64,000 bases of DNA from contig NZ_AFCF02000009.1 in the NCBI RefSeq assembly GCF_000203975.2, positions 431,552 to 495,551 on the forward strand, written 5' to 3'. The position numbers and the translations under genes are program-made. Positions 8,488 through 15,732 of this stretch are shown piece after piece. Origin of the DNA: Leisingera sp. ANG1. GTDB taxonomy: Bacteria; Pseudomonadota; Alphaproteobacteria; Rhodobacterales; Rhodobacteraceae. Each line of letters opens with the position of its first letter. Positions within the stretch are counted from its first letter, which is position 1. The notes under the pieces were generated by a model that saw only the letters and a program-made list of their open reading frames with translations, was not told where the DNA came from and made no database searches.

Positions 8488-8573
8488 TTATCCATTCAGA
8501 TAAATCCTTATATTTACAGATAGTATGACCGGAGACTTATTTCCGCAACAATCCAATTATCCATTCATTATCA
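8488..8573. promoter_or_regulatory. Repeated TTATCCATTCA motif, candidate RtcR sites
   Basis: The 11-base sequence TTATCCATTCA occurs exactly at 8488–8498 and 8557–8567 in the rtcR–rsr divergent region. The first copy continues to GATAA, making TTATC-N6-GATAA; the second is followed by TTATCA. They lie upstream of the rsr start as enhancer sites would. One copy overlaps the rtcR ribosome-binding region, so autoregulation is possible. Function is inferred from position and repetition. Confidence 0.4.
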
Positions 8574-8620
8574 GCACACTACGTGGATTTCCCAATTTTC
8601 TCGATCGCCACCTCCACGCA

Positions 8621-8636
8621 TGGCAAAACAATTCCA
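8621..8636 (+). promoter_or_regulatory. Weak candidate sigma-54 promoter for rsr
   Basis: TGGCAAAACAATTCCA has a good -24 element (TGGCA) and the right 10-base spacing, but CC instead of GC at -12. Transcription would begin near 8646, leaving a leader of roughly a dozen bases that starts at the ribosome-binding site. I regard it as tentative. Confidence 0.3.
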
Positions 8637-8658
8637 CAAACAGAGAAGGACGAGGAAA

Positions 8659-10215
8659 ATGGCAAACAAATCCGTGTTTGCATCGCTGAAGGGCCGGCTG
8701 CAGCCGAAAGTGGACGCTAAAAACGCCGCAGGCGCACCGGCCTACGCCCACACTGACGAACAGGCGCTGGCGCAGGCGGCCATGACCGGCACCTTCGGCG
8801 GCCTGTTCTACCAAAACGCCCAGGCGGAGCTGGAGTTTACCCTCGCCGCGGCCGAAGCCGTTCCGGCAGAGTTCCTGGCCCGGACCGCTGTCTATGCCCG
8901 CACCCAAGGGCACATGAAGGACATGCCGGCGGTGCTGCTGGCGGTACTGGCGCGCCGCAACCCGGTGCTGTTCCGCGCGGTCTTTGGCCGTGTCGTGGAC
9001 AACGGCAAGATGCTGCGCAGCTTCGTGCAGGTCGTCCGCTCCGGCCAGACGGGGCGCAAGTCGCTGGGCTCCGCGCCCAAGGCGATGGTCCAGGACTGGC
9101 TGAACACAGCGTCCGAGCGGGCGCTGCTGCAGGCCAATATCGGCAACAACCCGTCGCTGGCGGATGTGATCCGGATGGTGCACCCGAAACCGGCAACCCC
9201 GGAGCGGGAGGCGCTGTTCGCCTGGATCGTCGGGCGGCCGTGCAATGCGGCACGGCTGCCGCAGGTGGTGCAGGACTGGATGGTGTTCAAGGAAACCGGC
9301 CAGGGGCCGGTGCCGGATGTGCCGTTCCAGATGCTGACCCAGCTGCCGCTGACACCGCAGCACTGGGCGCAGATCGCCCGCCAGGGCTCGTGGCAGATGG
9401 TCCGGCAGAACCTGAACACCTTCCACCGCCACGGTGTGTTCGAGGTGCGCAAGAACGCGGACCGCGTTGCGGCCCTGCTGCGCGCACCCAAGGCAATCGC
9501 CAGGGCACGGGTGCTCCCGTACCAGCTGATGGCGGCGGCGCAGAACGTTGTGCCGGATATGCCGCCTCAGATCGTGGATGCGCTGCATGACGCGATGGAG
9601 ATTGCGGTCTCCAATGTGCCCCAGGTGGCGGGCCAGGTTGTGGTGTGCCCGGATGTGTCCGGCTCGATGACCTGGCCGGTAACGGGCCACCGCCCGGGGG
9701 CGGCTTCGGTGGTGCGCCACGTGGACGTGGCCGCCCTGGTTGCCGCGGCCTTTGCCCGGGTGAACCGCGGCTGCCAGGTGCTGCCGTTCGATCTGGAAGT
9801 GCGCGATGTGCGGCTTCAGGCGCGCGATACGGTGCTGACCAATGCCGAGCGGCTCGCCGCACTGGCAGGCGGCGGGACCAACTGTTCGGCGCCGCTGAAA
9901 TGGCTGAACAGCCGCGGCCGGGCGCCGGATCTGGTGGTCTTTGTCTCCGACAACCAGTCGTGGGCAGATGCCCGCGGCGGACGTCAGGGCACAGCGATGA
10001 TGCAGGAATGGGAGCTGATCAAGCTTCGCAATCCCAAGGCCAAACTGGCCTGCATCGACATCGCGCCCTACGGCACCACCCAGGCGCAGACACGCAGGGA
10101 TGTGCTGAACATCGGCGGCTTCTCGGATGCGGTATTCGGCCAGATCGCCGATTTCGCCGCAGGCCGGACCGGCCCGGACCATTGGGTTGGCGAGATCGCA
10201 AGGATCGCATTGTAA
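8659..10215 (+). CDS. rsr: Rsr, TROVE-domain Ro60 orthologue
   Basis: A 518-residue ring-shaped RNA-binding protein of the Ro60 family. In bacteria such proteins bind Y RNAs, which can gate access of structured RNAs to polynucleotide phosphorylase. The TROVE (HEAT-like) region covers about 1–310. A von Willebrand A domain follows with a MIDAS signature Asp332-x-Ser-Gly-Ser, the Gly-Gly-Gly-Thr-Asn-Cys segment and a later Val-Ser-Asp. The ATG at 8659 follows AAGGACGAGG and is preferred over an upstream in-frame ATG at 8620. Three Y-RNA-like genes and rtcB follow on the same strand, the arrangement known for the Salmonella rsr–yrlBA–rtcBA operon. Confidence 0.95.
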   Translation: MANKSVFASLKGRLQPKVDAKNAAGAPAYAHTDEQALAQAAMTGTFGGLFYQNAQAELEFTLAAAEAVPAEFLARTAVYARTQGHMKDMPAVLLAVLARRNPVLFRAVFGRVVDNGKMLRSFVQVVRSGQTGRKSLGSAPKAMVQDWLNTASERALLQANIGNNPSLADVIRMVHPKPATPEREALFAWIVGRPCNAARLPQVVQDWMVFKETGQGPVPDVPFQMLTQLPLTPQHWAQIARQGSWQMVRQNLNTFHRHGVFEVRKNADRVAALLRAPKAIARARVLPYQLMAAAQNVVPDMPPQIVDALHDAMEIAVSNVPQVAGQVVVCPDVSGSMTWPVTGHRPGAASVVRHVDVAALVAAAFARVNRGCQVLPFDLEVRDVRLQARDTVLTNAERLAALAGGGTNCSAPLKWLNSRGRAPDLVVFVSDNQSWADARGGRQGTAMMQEWELIKLRNPKAKLACIDIAPYGTTQAQTRRDVLNIGGFSDAVFGQIADFAAGRTGPDHWVGEIARIAL

Positions 10216-10219
10216 CAAA

Positions 10220-10248
10220 CCGGTCAGGCGGATCGCCTGCCTGACCGG
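10220..10248 (+). other. GC-rich hairpin directly after the rsr stop codon
   Basis: CCGGTCAGGC and GCCTGACCGG form a 10-bp perfect stem around nine bases, beginning five bases after the rsr stop. There is no T-tract, so it looks more like an mRNA 3'-end stabiliser or processing site separating rsr from the Y RNAs than a terminator. Confidence 0.5.
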
Positions 10249-10272
10249 GCCTGAAACTGGAATGAAAGGATA

Positions 10273-10442
10273 CCCCTGGCGAATGCCGGCGGAACTACAG
10301 AGCTGATAACTCCCTTGTCGCGGGTTCGAATCCCGCCGCGCCAGCCAATCAAGTGATGGCGCGTAGCTCAGTCTGGTAGAGCAGGAATGTTTCGCCCCGG
10401 CCGTGCTTTGCACGCAAACACGGCCACCTTGTCGCCAGGGAC
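10273..10442 (+). ncRNA. Y RNA 1 (YrlA-like) with a circularly permuted tRNA-like domain
   Basis: The ends pair through CCCTGGCGA (10274–10282) and TCGCCAGGG (10432–10440). Inside is a tRNA in permuted order. First comes an anticodon-loop-like CTGATAA (10303–10309), then the T-arm GCGGG-TTCGAAT-CCCGC (10320–10336), then acceptor 3' strand CGCGCCA plus GCCA (10337–10347). After a nine-base linker come acceptor 5' strand TGGCGCG (10357–10363), TA, and the D-arm GCTC-AGTCTGGTA-GAGC (10366–10382). A partial anticodon-stem helix GGAAT/ACTCC joins the two modules. A further hairpin GGCCGTG/CACGGCC lies at 10399–10424. Positions corresponding to U8, A14, G18G19, T54-T55-C56 and A58 are kept. The likely partner is the Rsr protein. 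Exact ends need mapping. Confidence 0.85.
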
Positions 10443-10452
10443 CAAATAAAAT

Positions 10453-10549
10453 GCAGGAGGAATGCCTGTGGGACTACATCTGGTGCTGCCTGTTCGATTC
10501 AGGCTCGCCCTTCGGGGTTAGAATGTCCCGCACCCCTTTGTCCTCCTGA
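10453..10549 (+). ncRNA. Y RNA 2, short form with a T-arm-like hairpin
   Basis: Terminal helix CAGGAGGA (10454–10461) with TCCTCCTG (10541–10548). It shares with its neighbours GAATGCC, three bases, GGGACTACA at the 5' side and CCTTTGTC at the 3' side. An internal helix GGTGC/GCACC encloses GCCTG-TTCGATT-CAGGC (10488–10504), whose seven-base loop looks like a tRNA T-loop, and a CCC-TTCG-GGG tetraloop hairpin (10508–10517). It has no D-arm or acceptor counterpart. It starts about ten bases after Y RNA 1, so the three are probably processed from one transcript. Confidence 0.75.
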
Positions 10550-10565
10550 CCCGAATTGAAAGGAA

Positions 10566-10725
10566 AGCCCCGGCGAATGCCGAAGGAACTACAAGGCACT
10601 TCACCTCCGGAACGGCCGAGCGGGTTCAACTCCCCTCCTTGCCGGCGCCCAGACGGAAAACGCATCTGCCCATTCAGATGCGGGGCGGGCCTCCGGGTTG
10701 TTTCTTCCCCCTTGTCGCCGGGGCC
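10566..10725 (+). ncRNA. Y RNA 3 (YrlB-like)
   Basis: Terminal helix of ten pairs, GCCCCGGCGA (10567–10576) with TCGCCGGGGC (10715–10724). It shares GAATGCC, three bases, GGAACTACA and a 3' CCCTTGTC with the other two. Internal helices include CAAGG/CCTTG (10592–10596 with 10637–10641) and a perfect 8-bp hairpin CGCATCTG/CAGATGCG (10661–10682). A GGG-TTCAACT-CCC element at 10622–10634 is a weaker T-arm-like structure. It ends about 22 bases before the rtcB start. Confidence 0.75.
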
Positions 10726-10747
10726 ATTGTCAGAGTGAGATAACGGT

Positions 10748-12163
10748 ATGACCAATGACGCGACCTTCGACCCTGTCACCGGGGCGCATCTGAAGGACTG
10801 GGGCCACCGCCCCGGCAAACAGTTCCCGGCCCTGCTGGACAAGGCCAACGCACTGCGGGCCGAAGGCTTTGGCCTGGTCCGCATCCGCCAGGAACTGGAA
10901 GGCGAGATCCCGCCGCAGCCGGCCACCCTGAGCCTGCGCGCCCGCGGCGAGGTGCCGTTTGAGGAAAACATCACCGCGGCGCACCCGGACGAGGAAACCA
11001 ACGTGACCCAAGTCCGTGCGACCATGACAGAGCTGATGCGCACCCCGACGATCGACGCCGGCGCCATCATGCCGGACGCCTGCCCGGCCGGCCCGGTGGG
11101 GACAATCCCGGTCGGCGGCATTGCCGCTGCGCGGAACGCCATCCATCCTGGGATGCATTCGGCGGACATCTGCTGTTCCGTTATGATCACCGATCTGGGC
11201 AACGCAGACCCCAAGGCAGTGCTGGACGCCGCCCAGTCGGTCACCCATTTCGGCCCCGGCGGGCGGCCGCAGGGCAAGCGGTTCACCACCTCGCTCAAGC
11301 TGCTGGATGCGTTCCGGGCAAACCCGTTTCTGGACAACCCCAAGTCGCTGCGCATGGCGCAGGAGCACATGGGAACCCAGGGCGACGGCAACCACTTCCT
11401 GTTTGTGGGCCGCTCGCGCAAGACCGGCCGCACCGCGATTGTGACCCATCACGGCTCGCGCGGGCCGGGGGCCGTGCTCTACAAGAACGGCATGGCTGTG
11501 GCGGAGCGCTTCCGCAAAGAGCTGTCACCGGAAACCGCCAAGCAGAACGCCTGGATCCCTGCGGACACGCAGGAGGGCCGCGACTACTGGGAAGCGCTGC
11601 AACTGATCCGCAAATGGACCAAGGCCAACCATAACGCCATTCATCAGGCGACGGTGGAGGCCGCCCGGACAGGCGACGTCGGCGACCGCTACTGGAACGA
11701 ACACAACTTTGTCTTCAAGCGCGGTGACCTCTACTACCACGGCAAGGGTGCGACCCCTGCCTGGGGGGATTACGCCGCTGATGCCACCGGCCTCACGCTG
11801 ATTCCGCTGAACATGTCGGAACCGGTGCTGGTGGCCCGCGGCAAGGATGCGGCCCGCGGCCTGGGCTTCAGCCCGCATGGCGCGGGGCGGAATTTTTCCC
11901 GCTCCGAGCACAAGCGCCGGATGGGGTCCGTGACGCCGGAACAGATGCTGCAGGCCGAGACCGAAGGCCTGGACATCCGCTTTCATGCCGGCGGGGTTGA
12001 CGCCTCGGAGCTGCCGTCGAGCTACAAGAAGGCGCAGAGCGTTGTCGATCAGATCAAATCCTACGATCTGGCCGAAATTGAGGACTACATCGACCCTTAC
12101 GGCTGCATCATGGCCGGCGATGTGCCGCCGTTCTGGAAGAACCGGAAGAAAGGCCGGCGATAG
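10748..12163 (+). CDS. rtcB: RtcB family RNA-splicing ligase
   Basis: A 471-residue RNA ligase that joins 2',3'-cyclic-phosphate (or 3'-phosphate) and 5'-hydroxyl RNA ends using GTP and Mn2+. Recognisable family segments are Asp-Ile-Cys-Cys (residues 140–143, metal site), Gly-Thr-Gln-Gly-Asp-Gly-Asn-His-Phe (209–217), His-His-Gly-Ser-Arg-Gly (234–239) and Pro-His-Gly-Ala-Gly-Arg (376–381) with the guanylylated His377, then Tyr-Lys-Lys near the C-terminus. Some residues differ from the usual forms (Asp-Gly for Gly-Gly, His-His for His-Ser), so it may be a divergent subgroup. Last gene of the rsr–Y RNA–rtcB unit; no rtcA follows. The ATG at 10748 has only a weak ribosome-binding site. Confidence 0.93.
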   Translation: MTNDATFDPVTGAHLKDWGHRPGKQFPALLDKANALRAEGFGLVRIRQELEGEIPPQPATLSLRARGEVPFEENITAAHPDEETNVTQVRATMTELMRTPTIDAGAIMPDACPAGPVGTIPVGGIAAARNAIHPGMHSADICCSVMITDLGNADPKAVLDAAQSVTHFGPGGRPQGKRFTTSLKLLDAFRANPFLDNPKSLRMAQEHMGTQGDGNHFLFVGRSRKTGRTAIVTHHGSRGPGAVLYKNGMAVAERFRKELSPETAKQNAWIPADTQEGRDYWEALQLIRKWTKANHNAIHQATVEAARTGDVGDRYWNEHNFVFKRGDLYYHGKGATPAWGDYAADATGLTLIPLNMSEPVLVARGKDAARGLGFSPHGAGRNFSRSEHKRRMGSVTPEQMLQAETEGLDIRFHAGGVDASELPSSYKKAQSVVDQIKSYDLAEIEDYIDPYGCIMAGDVPPFWKNRKKGRR

Positions 12164-12182
12164 GCCCTAATCCCGACAGGCA

Positions 12183-12208
12183 CCGCCCTGGCCGCTGGCC
12201 TAGGGCGG
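12183..12208. terminator. Hairpin between convergent rtcB and the AraC-type gene
   Basis: CCGCCCTGGCC, GCT, GGCC-T-AGGGCGG: an 11-bp stem with one bulged T between two convergent genes. No T-tract is obvious, so its use as a terminator is a guess from position. Confidence 0.4.
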
Positions 12209-12213
12209 ACGCC

Positions 12214-13197
12214 TCAGAACGGCCGCTCCTGATGCGGTGATTTACCAAAGTAACGACGGTAGACCTTGGCGAAATGGGTCTGGCTGTTAAAGCCCGCCGC
12301 CAGCGCCACGTCGATTATCCGCATGTTGGTCTGCAGCAGCAGGCTGCGCGCATAGTCCAGCCGCAGCTTGGTGTAGTAGACCTTGGGCGTGGTCTGCAGA
12401 TACTTGGAAAACAGCCGCTCCAACTGACGTACCGACAGGCCGACCAGATCAGCAATGCCGCCGGGGGTTAGCGGCTCTTCCAGGTTGCTGCGCATCAGCC
12501 CCAGCGCCGCGGCCAGTTTTTCGTGCCGAACGCCTGCGCGCCCGAATTCGGAAACCGTCTGGTCCTGACTGCCCTTGCGGGCCGAGGAACAAACCATCAG
12601 ATCCGCCGCCGCGGTCGCCGCATCAGCCCCGTGATGATCCGAAATCAGGTTCAGCATCATGTCGACCGTGGCTGTGCCGCCGGCGCAGGTGATCAGTTTG
12701 CCGTCGATGGTGAAAAGCGAGTTTTTCACTTCCACGTCCGGGTGCATCTCAGCCAGCGTCGCGCGCTGCGCCCAATGGGCTGAGGCCTGACGCCCAGCCA
12801 GCAGACCGGCCCGTGCCAGCGCCATGATGCCTCCGCCCAGCGCCGCCATGGGCAGCCCCTTCCGCTGCGCCTTCCGAAGCCAGCCCAGCACCTTCAGCGA
12901 GATCCCCGGCTCCACCCCCTGGCCGCCGCAGACAAACACCATGCTGCCGCGCGCCAATTCCGGCAGGCCGCCATCGACGGCCACACCCAGCCCGTTCGGG
13001 GCGGTGACCGCCTGCCCGTCCTCGCTGACCACGCGCCAGTCATAGCGCGCAGTCCCGCCATGTGTATTCGCAGCCTCCAGCGCCGCCACCGCGCTGGACA
13101 GATCCAGCGGCGAAAAGGTCGGCAGCAGCAGGAAGATGCAGCGGCAGGCCGGCACGGCCTCAGCCGCTTCGGGGAGCGTCCGCATGGGTTTGGTCAT
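12214..13197 (-). CDS. GATase1-like / AraC family transcriptional regulator (GbdR/GlxA type)
   Basis: A 327-residue regulator with an N-terminal DJ-1/PfpI-like (class I glutamine amidotransferase-like) domain (about 15–190) and a C-terminal AraC double helix-turn-helix (about 220–325, with Ile-Ala-Asp-Leu-Val-Gly-Leu-Ser-Val-Arg-Gln-Leu-Glu-Arg-Leu-Phe and Ala-Leu-Ala-Ala-Gly-Phe). Members such as GbdR and CdhR control catabolism of glycine betaine, dimethylglycine and carnitine. The frame is open upstream into the preceding gene, but ATG 13197 with GGAAG upstream gives the expected N-terminus. It follows the dimethylglycine-dehydrogenase-like gene by about 20 bases, so it is probably co-transcribed with what it controls. 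Confidence 0.88.
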   Translation of the reverse strand: MTKPMRTLPEAAEAVPACRCIFLLLPTFSPLDLSSAVAALEAANTHGGTARYDWRVVSEDGQAVTAPNGLGVAVDGGLPELARGSMVFVCGGQGVEPGISLKVLGWLRKAQRKGLPMAALGGGIMALARAGLLAGRQASAHWAQRATLAEMHPDVEVKNSLFTIDGKLITCAGGTATVDMMLNLISDHHGADAATAAADLMVCSSARKGSQDQTVSEFGRAGVRHEKLAAALGLMRSNLEEPLTPGGIADLVGLSVRQLERLFSKYLQTTPKVYYTKLRLDYARSLLLQTNMRIIDVALAAGFNSQTHFAKVYRRYFGKSPHQERPF

Positions 13198-13219
13198 GGC
13201 TTCCGCTCCCCTGCCTTGA

Positions 13220-15694
13220 TCAGGCGCGCATGTTGGCGCCGTTGGCGTCATAGATCGGCGCGCCCAGAACCTCGGCGTCATACATCTCGCCCAGGATCTC
13301 CACCTGCAGCCCGGTGCCGGCCGCGGCGTGTTCAGCCGAAACATAGCCCATCGCCATCGACGTCTTTGCGTGATGCGCATAGCCGCCGGAGGAGATGTAG
13401 CCAACGGCCTCGCCGTCCTTCAGGATCGCTTCGTCGTTGGAGACATCAATGCCATCCACGTCGATGGTCATGGTGACCAGCTTGCGGCTCGGACCGGCCT
13501 CGCGGGCCTTCAGCGCGGCCTCCTTGCCGACGAAATCCTTCTTCCAGTTGATGAAGACATCCATGCCGCTCTCCGCCGCATCGAAATCCGGGCGGAAGTC
13601 CAGCGTCCACACACCCCAGCCCTTTTCCAGCCGCATCGACATCAGCGCCCGCGCCCCGTACCAGCGGTAGCCCAGATCGGCGCCCGCCTCCTCGATCGCC
13701 TCCGCCAGGCGCAGCAGATACTGCGGCTTGCAGTAGATCTCGTATCCCAGCTCACCCGAGAAGCTGATCCGGTTCAGGATCACCGGCACGCCGCCCACGA
13801 AGGTCTGGCGCAGGTCGCGGAACTTGAACGCCTCGCCCGATACATCCTCGCGGGTGATCCGCTGCAGCAGTTCCCGTGACTTCGGCCCCGACAGGGCAAT
13901 CCCGTGCCAGTCGTCGGAGACGTTCTGGTACGACACATCCGCGGGCAGGTCCTTCTCGAACCAGCGGCGGTGCGCCTCCTGCATCGCGCCGGAGCCAAAC
14001 AGCATGAAGTGATCCTCCCCCAGGCAGGCCACGGTCAGATCGCCATAAAGCTTGCCCTTCGGCGTCAGCATCGGGGTGAGCGTCAGGCGCCCCGGTTTCG
14101 GCACATAACCGGCCAGCACCCGGTCCAGATAGGCGCGCGCGCCCGCGCCCTTGAACTCATGCTTGGCAAAGTTGGCAACCTCGATGCCGCCCACAGCCTC
14201 GCGCACCGCCTTGACCTCGCGCGCCACATAATCGTGGCTGCGGTTGCGCTCAAACGTCGGCTCTTCATGGGCGTCCTCCGGCCCGTCGGCAAACCACAGC
14301 GCGTTCTCCAGGCCAAAGCCCTGGCCCATCCGCGCGCCCTTGGCAACCAGCCGGTCATAGAGAGCAGTCGTTTTCTGCATCCGCCCCTTCGGCAGGGTCT
14401 CGTTCGGGAAAGTCATTACAAACCGGCGCTCATAGTTCTCGGTCGACTTCACAGTGCCCCAGTCGGGGGTCGCAAACTCGCCGAACCGCGCCACATCCAT
14501 CGCCCAGACGTCGATGGACGGCTCACCGTCGATCATCCACTCCGCCATGGTCAGGCCCACACCGCCGCCCTGGCAGAAGCCCGCCATGACGCCGACGGCG
14601 CACCAGTAGTTCTTCATGCCCGGAACCGGGCCGATCATCGGGTTGCCGTCGGGGCCGAAGGTGAAGGGCCCGTTGATCATGTCCTTGATGCCCGCTTCCC
14701 CGATGGCCGGGATGCGCTCAAACGACATCTCCAGACGGTCGGCAATCCGGTCCAGATCGGGCTGCAGCAGTTCATGGCCGAAATCCCAGGGCGTGCCGCC
14801 CACCTTCCAGGGCGTGCCTTTCGGCTCATAGGTGCCCAGCAGCATCCCCTGCCGCTCCTGGCGGAAATAGATGTTGGCCTCATAGTCGATGCCGGCCGGC
14901 AGGCGGGTCGGGTGGTTGGCGACCGCGTCGATCTTGTCGGTGATCAGGTAATGGTGCTCCATCGGCTGCACCGGCAGGTTGATGCCCTGCATGTGGCCGA
15001 CTTCCCGCGCCCACAATCCGCCGCAGTTCACAATATGCTCCGCGTTGATCACCCCGCGCGGGGTTACCACATCCCAGCTGCCGTCCGGACGCTGGGTGGT
15101 GCCAGTCACCGGCGTATGGGTGAAATACTGCGCGCCATGCACGCGGGCGGATTTGGCAAAGGCATAGGTCGCGCCCGACGGGTCCAGATCGCCGTCCTGA
15201 TCATCCCACAGCGCCGCGTGGTAATGCTTCGGATCAATCAGCGGGTGGCGTTCCGCCACTTCCTTGGGGCTGATGAATTCCTGGTTCAGCCCCATGTAAC
15301 GTGCCTTGGAGCGTTCCCGCTTCAGATAGTCATACCAGGTCTTGTTCGACGCCAGATAAAACCCGCCGGTGATGTGCAGGCCGACACTGTGGCCCGAGGT
15401 CTCTTCGATCTCCTTGTACAGGTCGATGGTATAGGACTGCAGGCGCGAGATATTGGGGTCTGAAGAGATCGTATGAATCTGCCCCGCCGCGTGCCAGGAC
15501 GAGCCGGAGGTCAGTTCGTCGCGCTCCAGCAGCACCACATCCTTCCAGCCGAATTTGGCCAAGTGGAACAGGATCGAGCAGCCAACAACACCGCCGCCGA
15601 TGATCACCGCCTTGGCGTGGCTCGGCAGCTTCTTGTCGCCGGTGCTCTCCTCTTTGTGGATGTTGAGCGTCGATTGGGCAAAATTGTCTGACAT
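13220..15694 (-). CDS. FAD-dependent oxidoreductase with GcvT domain (dimethylglycine/sarcosine dehydrogenase-like), paralogue 1
   Basis: An 824-residue enzyme. The N-terminal DAO-type FAD domain begins near residue 28 with the dinucleotide fold Ile-Ile-Gly-Gly-Gly-Val-Val-Gly-Cys and the Ser-Ser-Trp-His-Ala-Ala-Gly motif, where His is the usual covalent FAD anchor. A middle FAO domain and a C-terminal aminomethyltransferase (GcvT) domain (from about 450) follow. Such proteins oxidatively demethylate dimethylglycine or sarcosine and pass the one-carbon unit to tetrahydrofolate. It lies between an MttB-family gene and a GATase1-AraC gene on one strand. The exact substrate cannot be told from sequence alone; two paralogues are at 51097 and 56672. 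Confidence 0.88.
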   Translation of the reverse strand: MSDNFAQSTLNIHKEESTGDKKLPSHAKAVIIGGGVVGCSILFHLAKFGWKDVVLLERDELTSGSSWHAAGQIHTISSDPNISRLQSYTIDLYKEIEETSGHSVGLHITGGFYLASNKTWYDYLKRERSKARYMGLNQEFISPKEVAERHPLIDPKHYHAALWDDQDGDLDPSGATYAFAKSARVHGAQYFTHTPVTGTTQRPDGSWDVVTPRGVINAEHIVNCGGLWAREVGHMQGINLPVQPMEHHYLITDKIDAVANHPTRLPAGIDYEANIYFRQERQGMLLGTYEPKGTPWKVGGTPWDFGHELLQPDLDRIADRLEMSFERIPAIGEAGIKDMINGPFTFGPDGNPMIGPVPGMKNYWCAVGVMAGFCQGGGVGLTMAEWMIDGEPSIDVWAMDVARFGEFATPDWGTVKSTENYERRFVMTFPNETLPKGRMQKTTALYDRLVAKGARMGQGFGLENALWFADGPEDAHEEPTFERNRSHDYVAREVKAVREAVGGIEVANFAKHEFKGAGARAYLDRVLAGYVPKPGRLTLTPMLTPKGKLYGDLTVACLGEDHFMLFGSGAMQEAHRRWFEKDLPADVSYQNVSDDWHGIALSGPKSRELLQRITREDVSGEAFKFRDLRQTFVGGVPVILNRISFSGELGYEIYCKPQYLLRLAEAIEEAGADLGYRWYGARALMSMRLEKGWGVWTLDFRPDFDAAESGMDVFINWKKDFVGKEAALKAREAGPSRKLVTMTIDVDGIDVSNDEAILKDGEAVGYISSGGYAHHAKTSMAMGYVSAEHAAAGTGLQVEILGEMYDAEVLGAPIYDANGANMRA

Positions 15695-15732
15695 GGGTTG
15701 TTGTCCTCAGGTCCGGGGCAAAGCGCGGGATT

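Noticed and set aside
8621-8636. Confident sigma-54 promoter for rsr
   Set aside because: The -12 element is CC rather than GC and the leader would be too short; RtcR also lacks GAFTGA. Kept only as a weak candidate.
10303-10382. Two tRNA halves could be a broken or decayed tRNA gene
   Set aside because: Order is reversed, the acceptor helix is perfect, and the whole is enclosed in a 9-bp terminal helix with motifs shared by two neighbours beside rsr. A Y RNA explains this better than decay.
8557-10413. 618-codon antisense frame across rsr and Y RNA 1
   Set aside because: It overlaps the well-supported rsr gene on the other strand and shows no family motif; a GC-driven shadow.
10474-11433. 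319-codon antisense frame across Y RNAs 2 and 3 and rtcB
   Set aside because: Antisense to rtcB and to structured RNA elements; no family signature.
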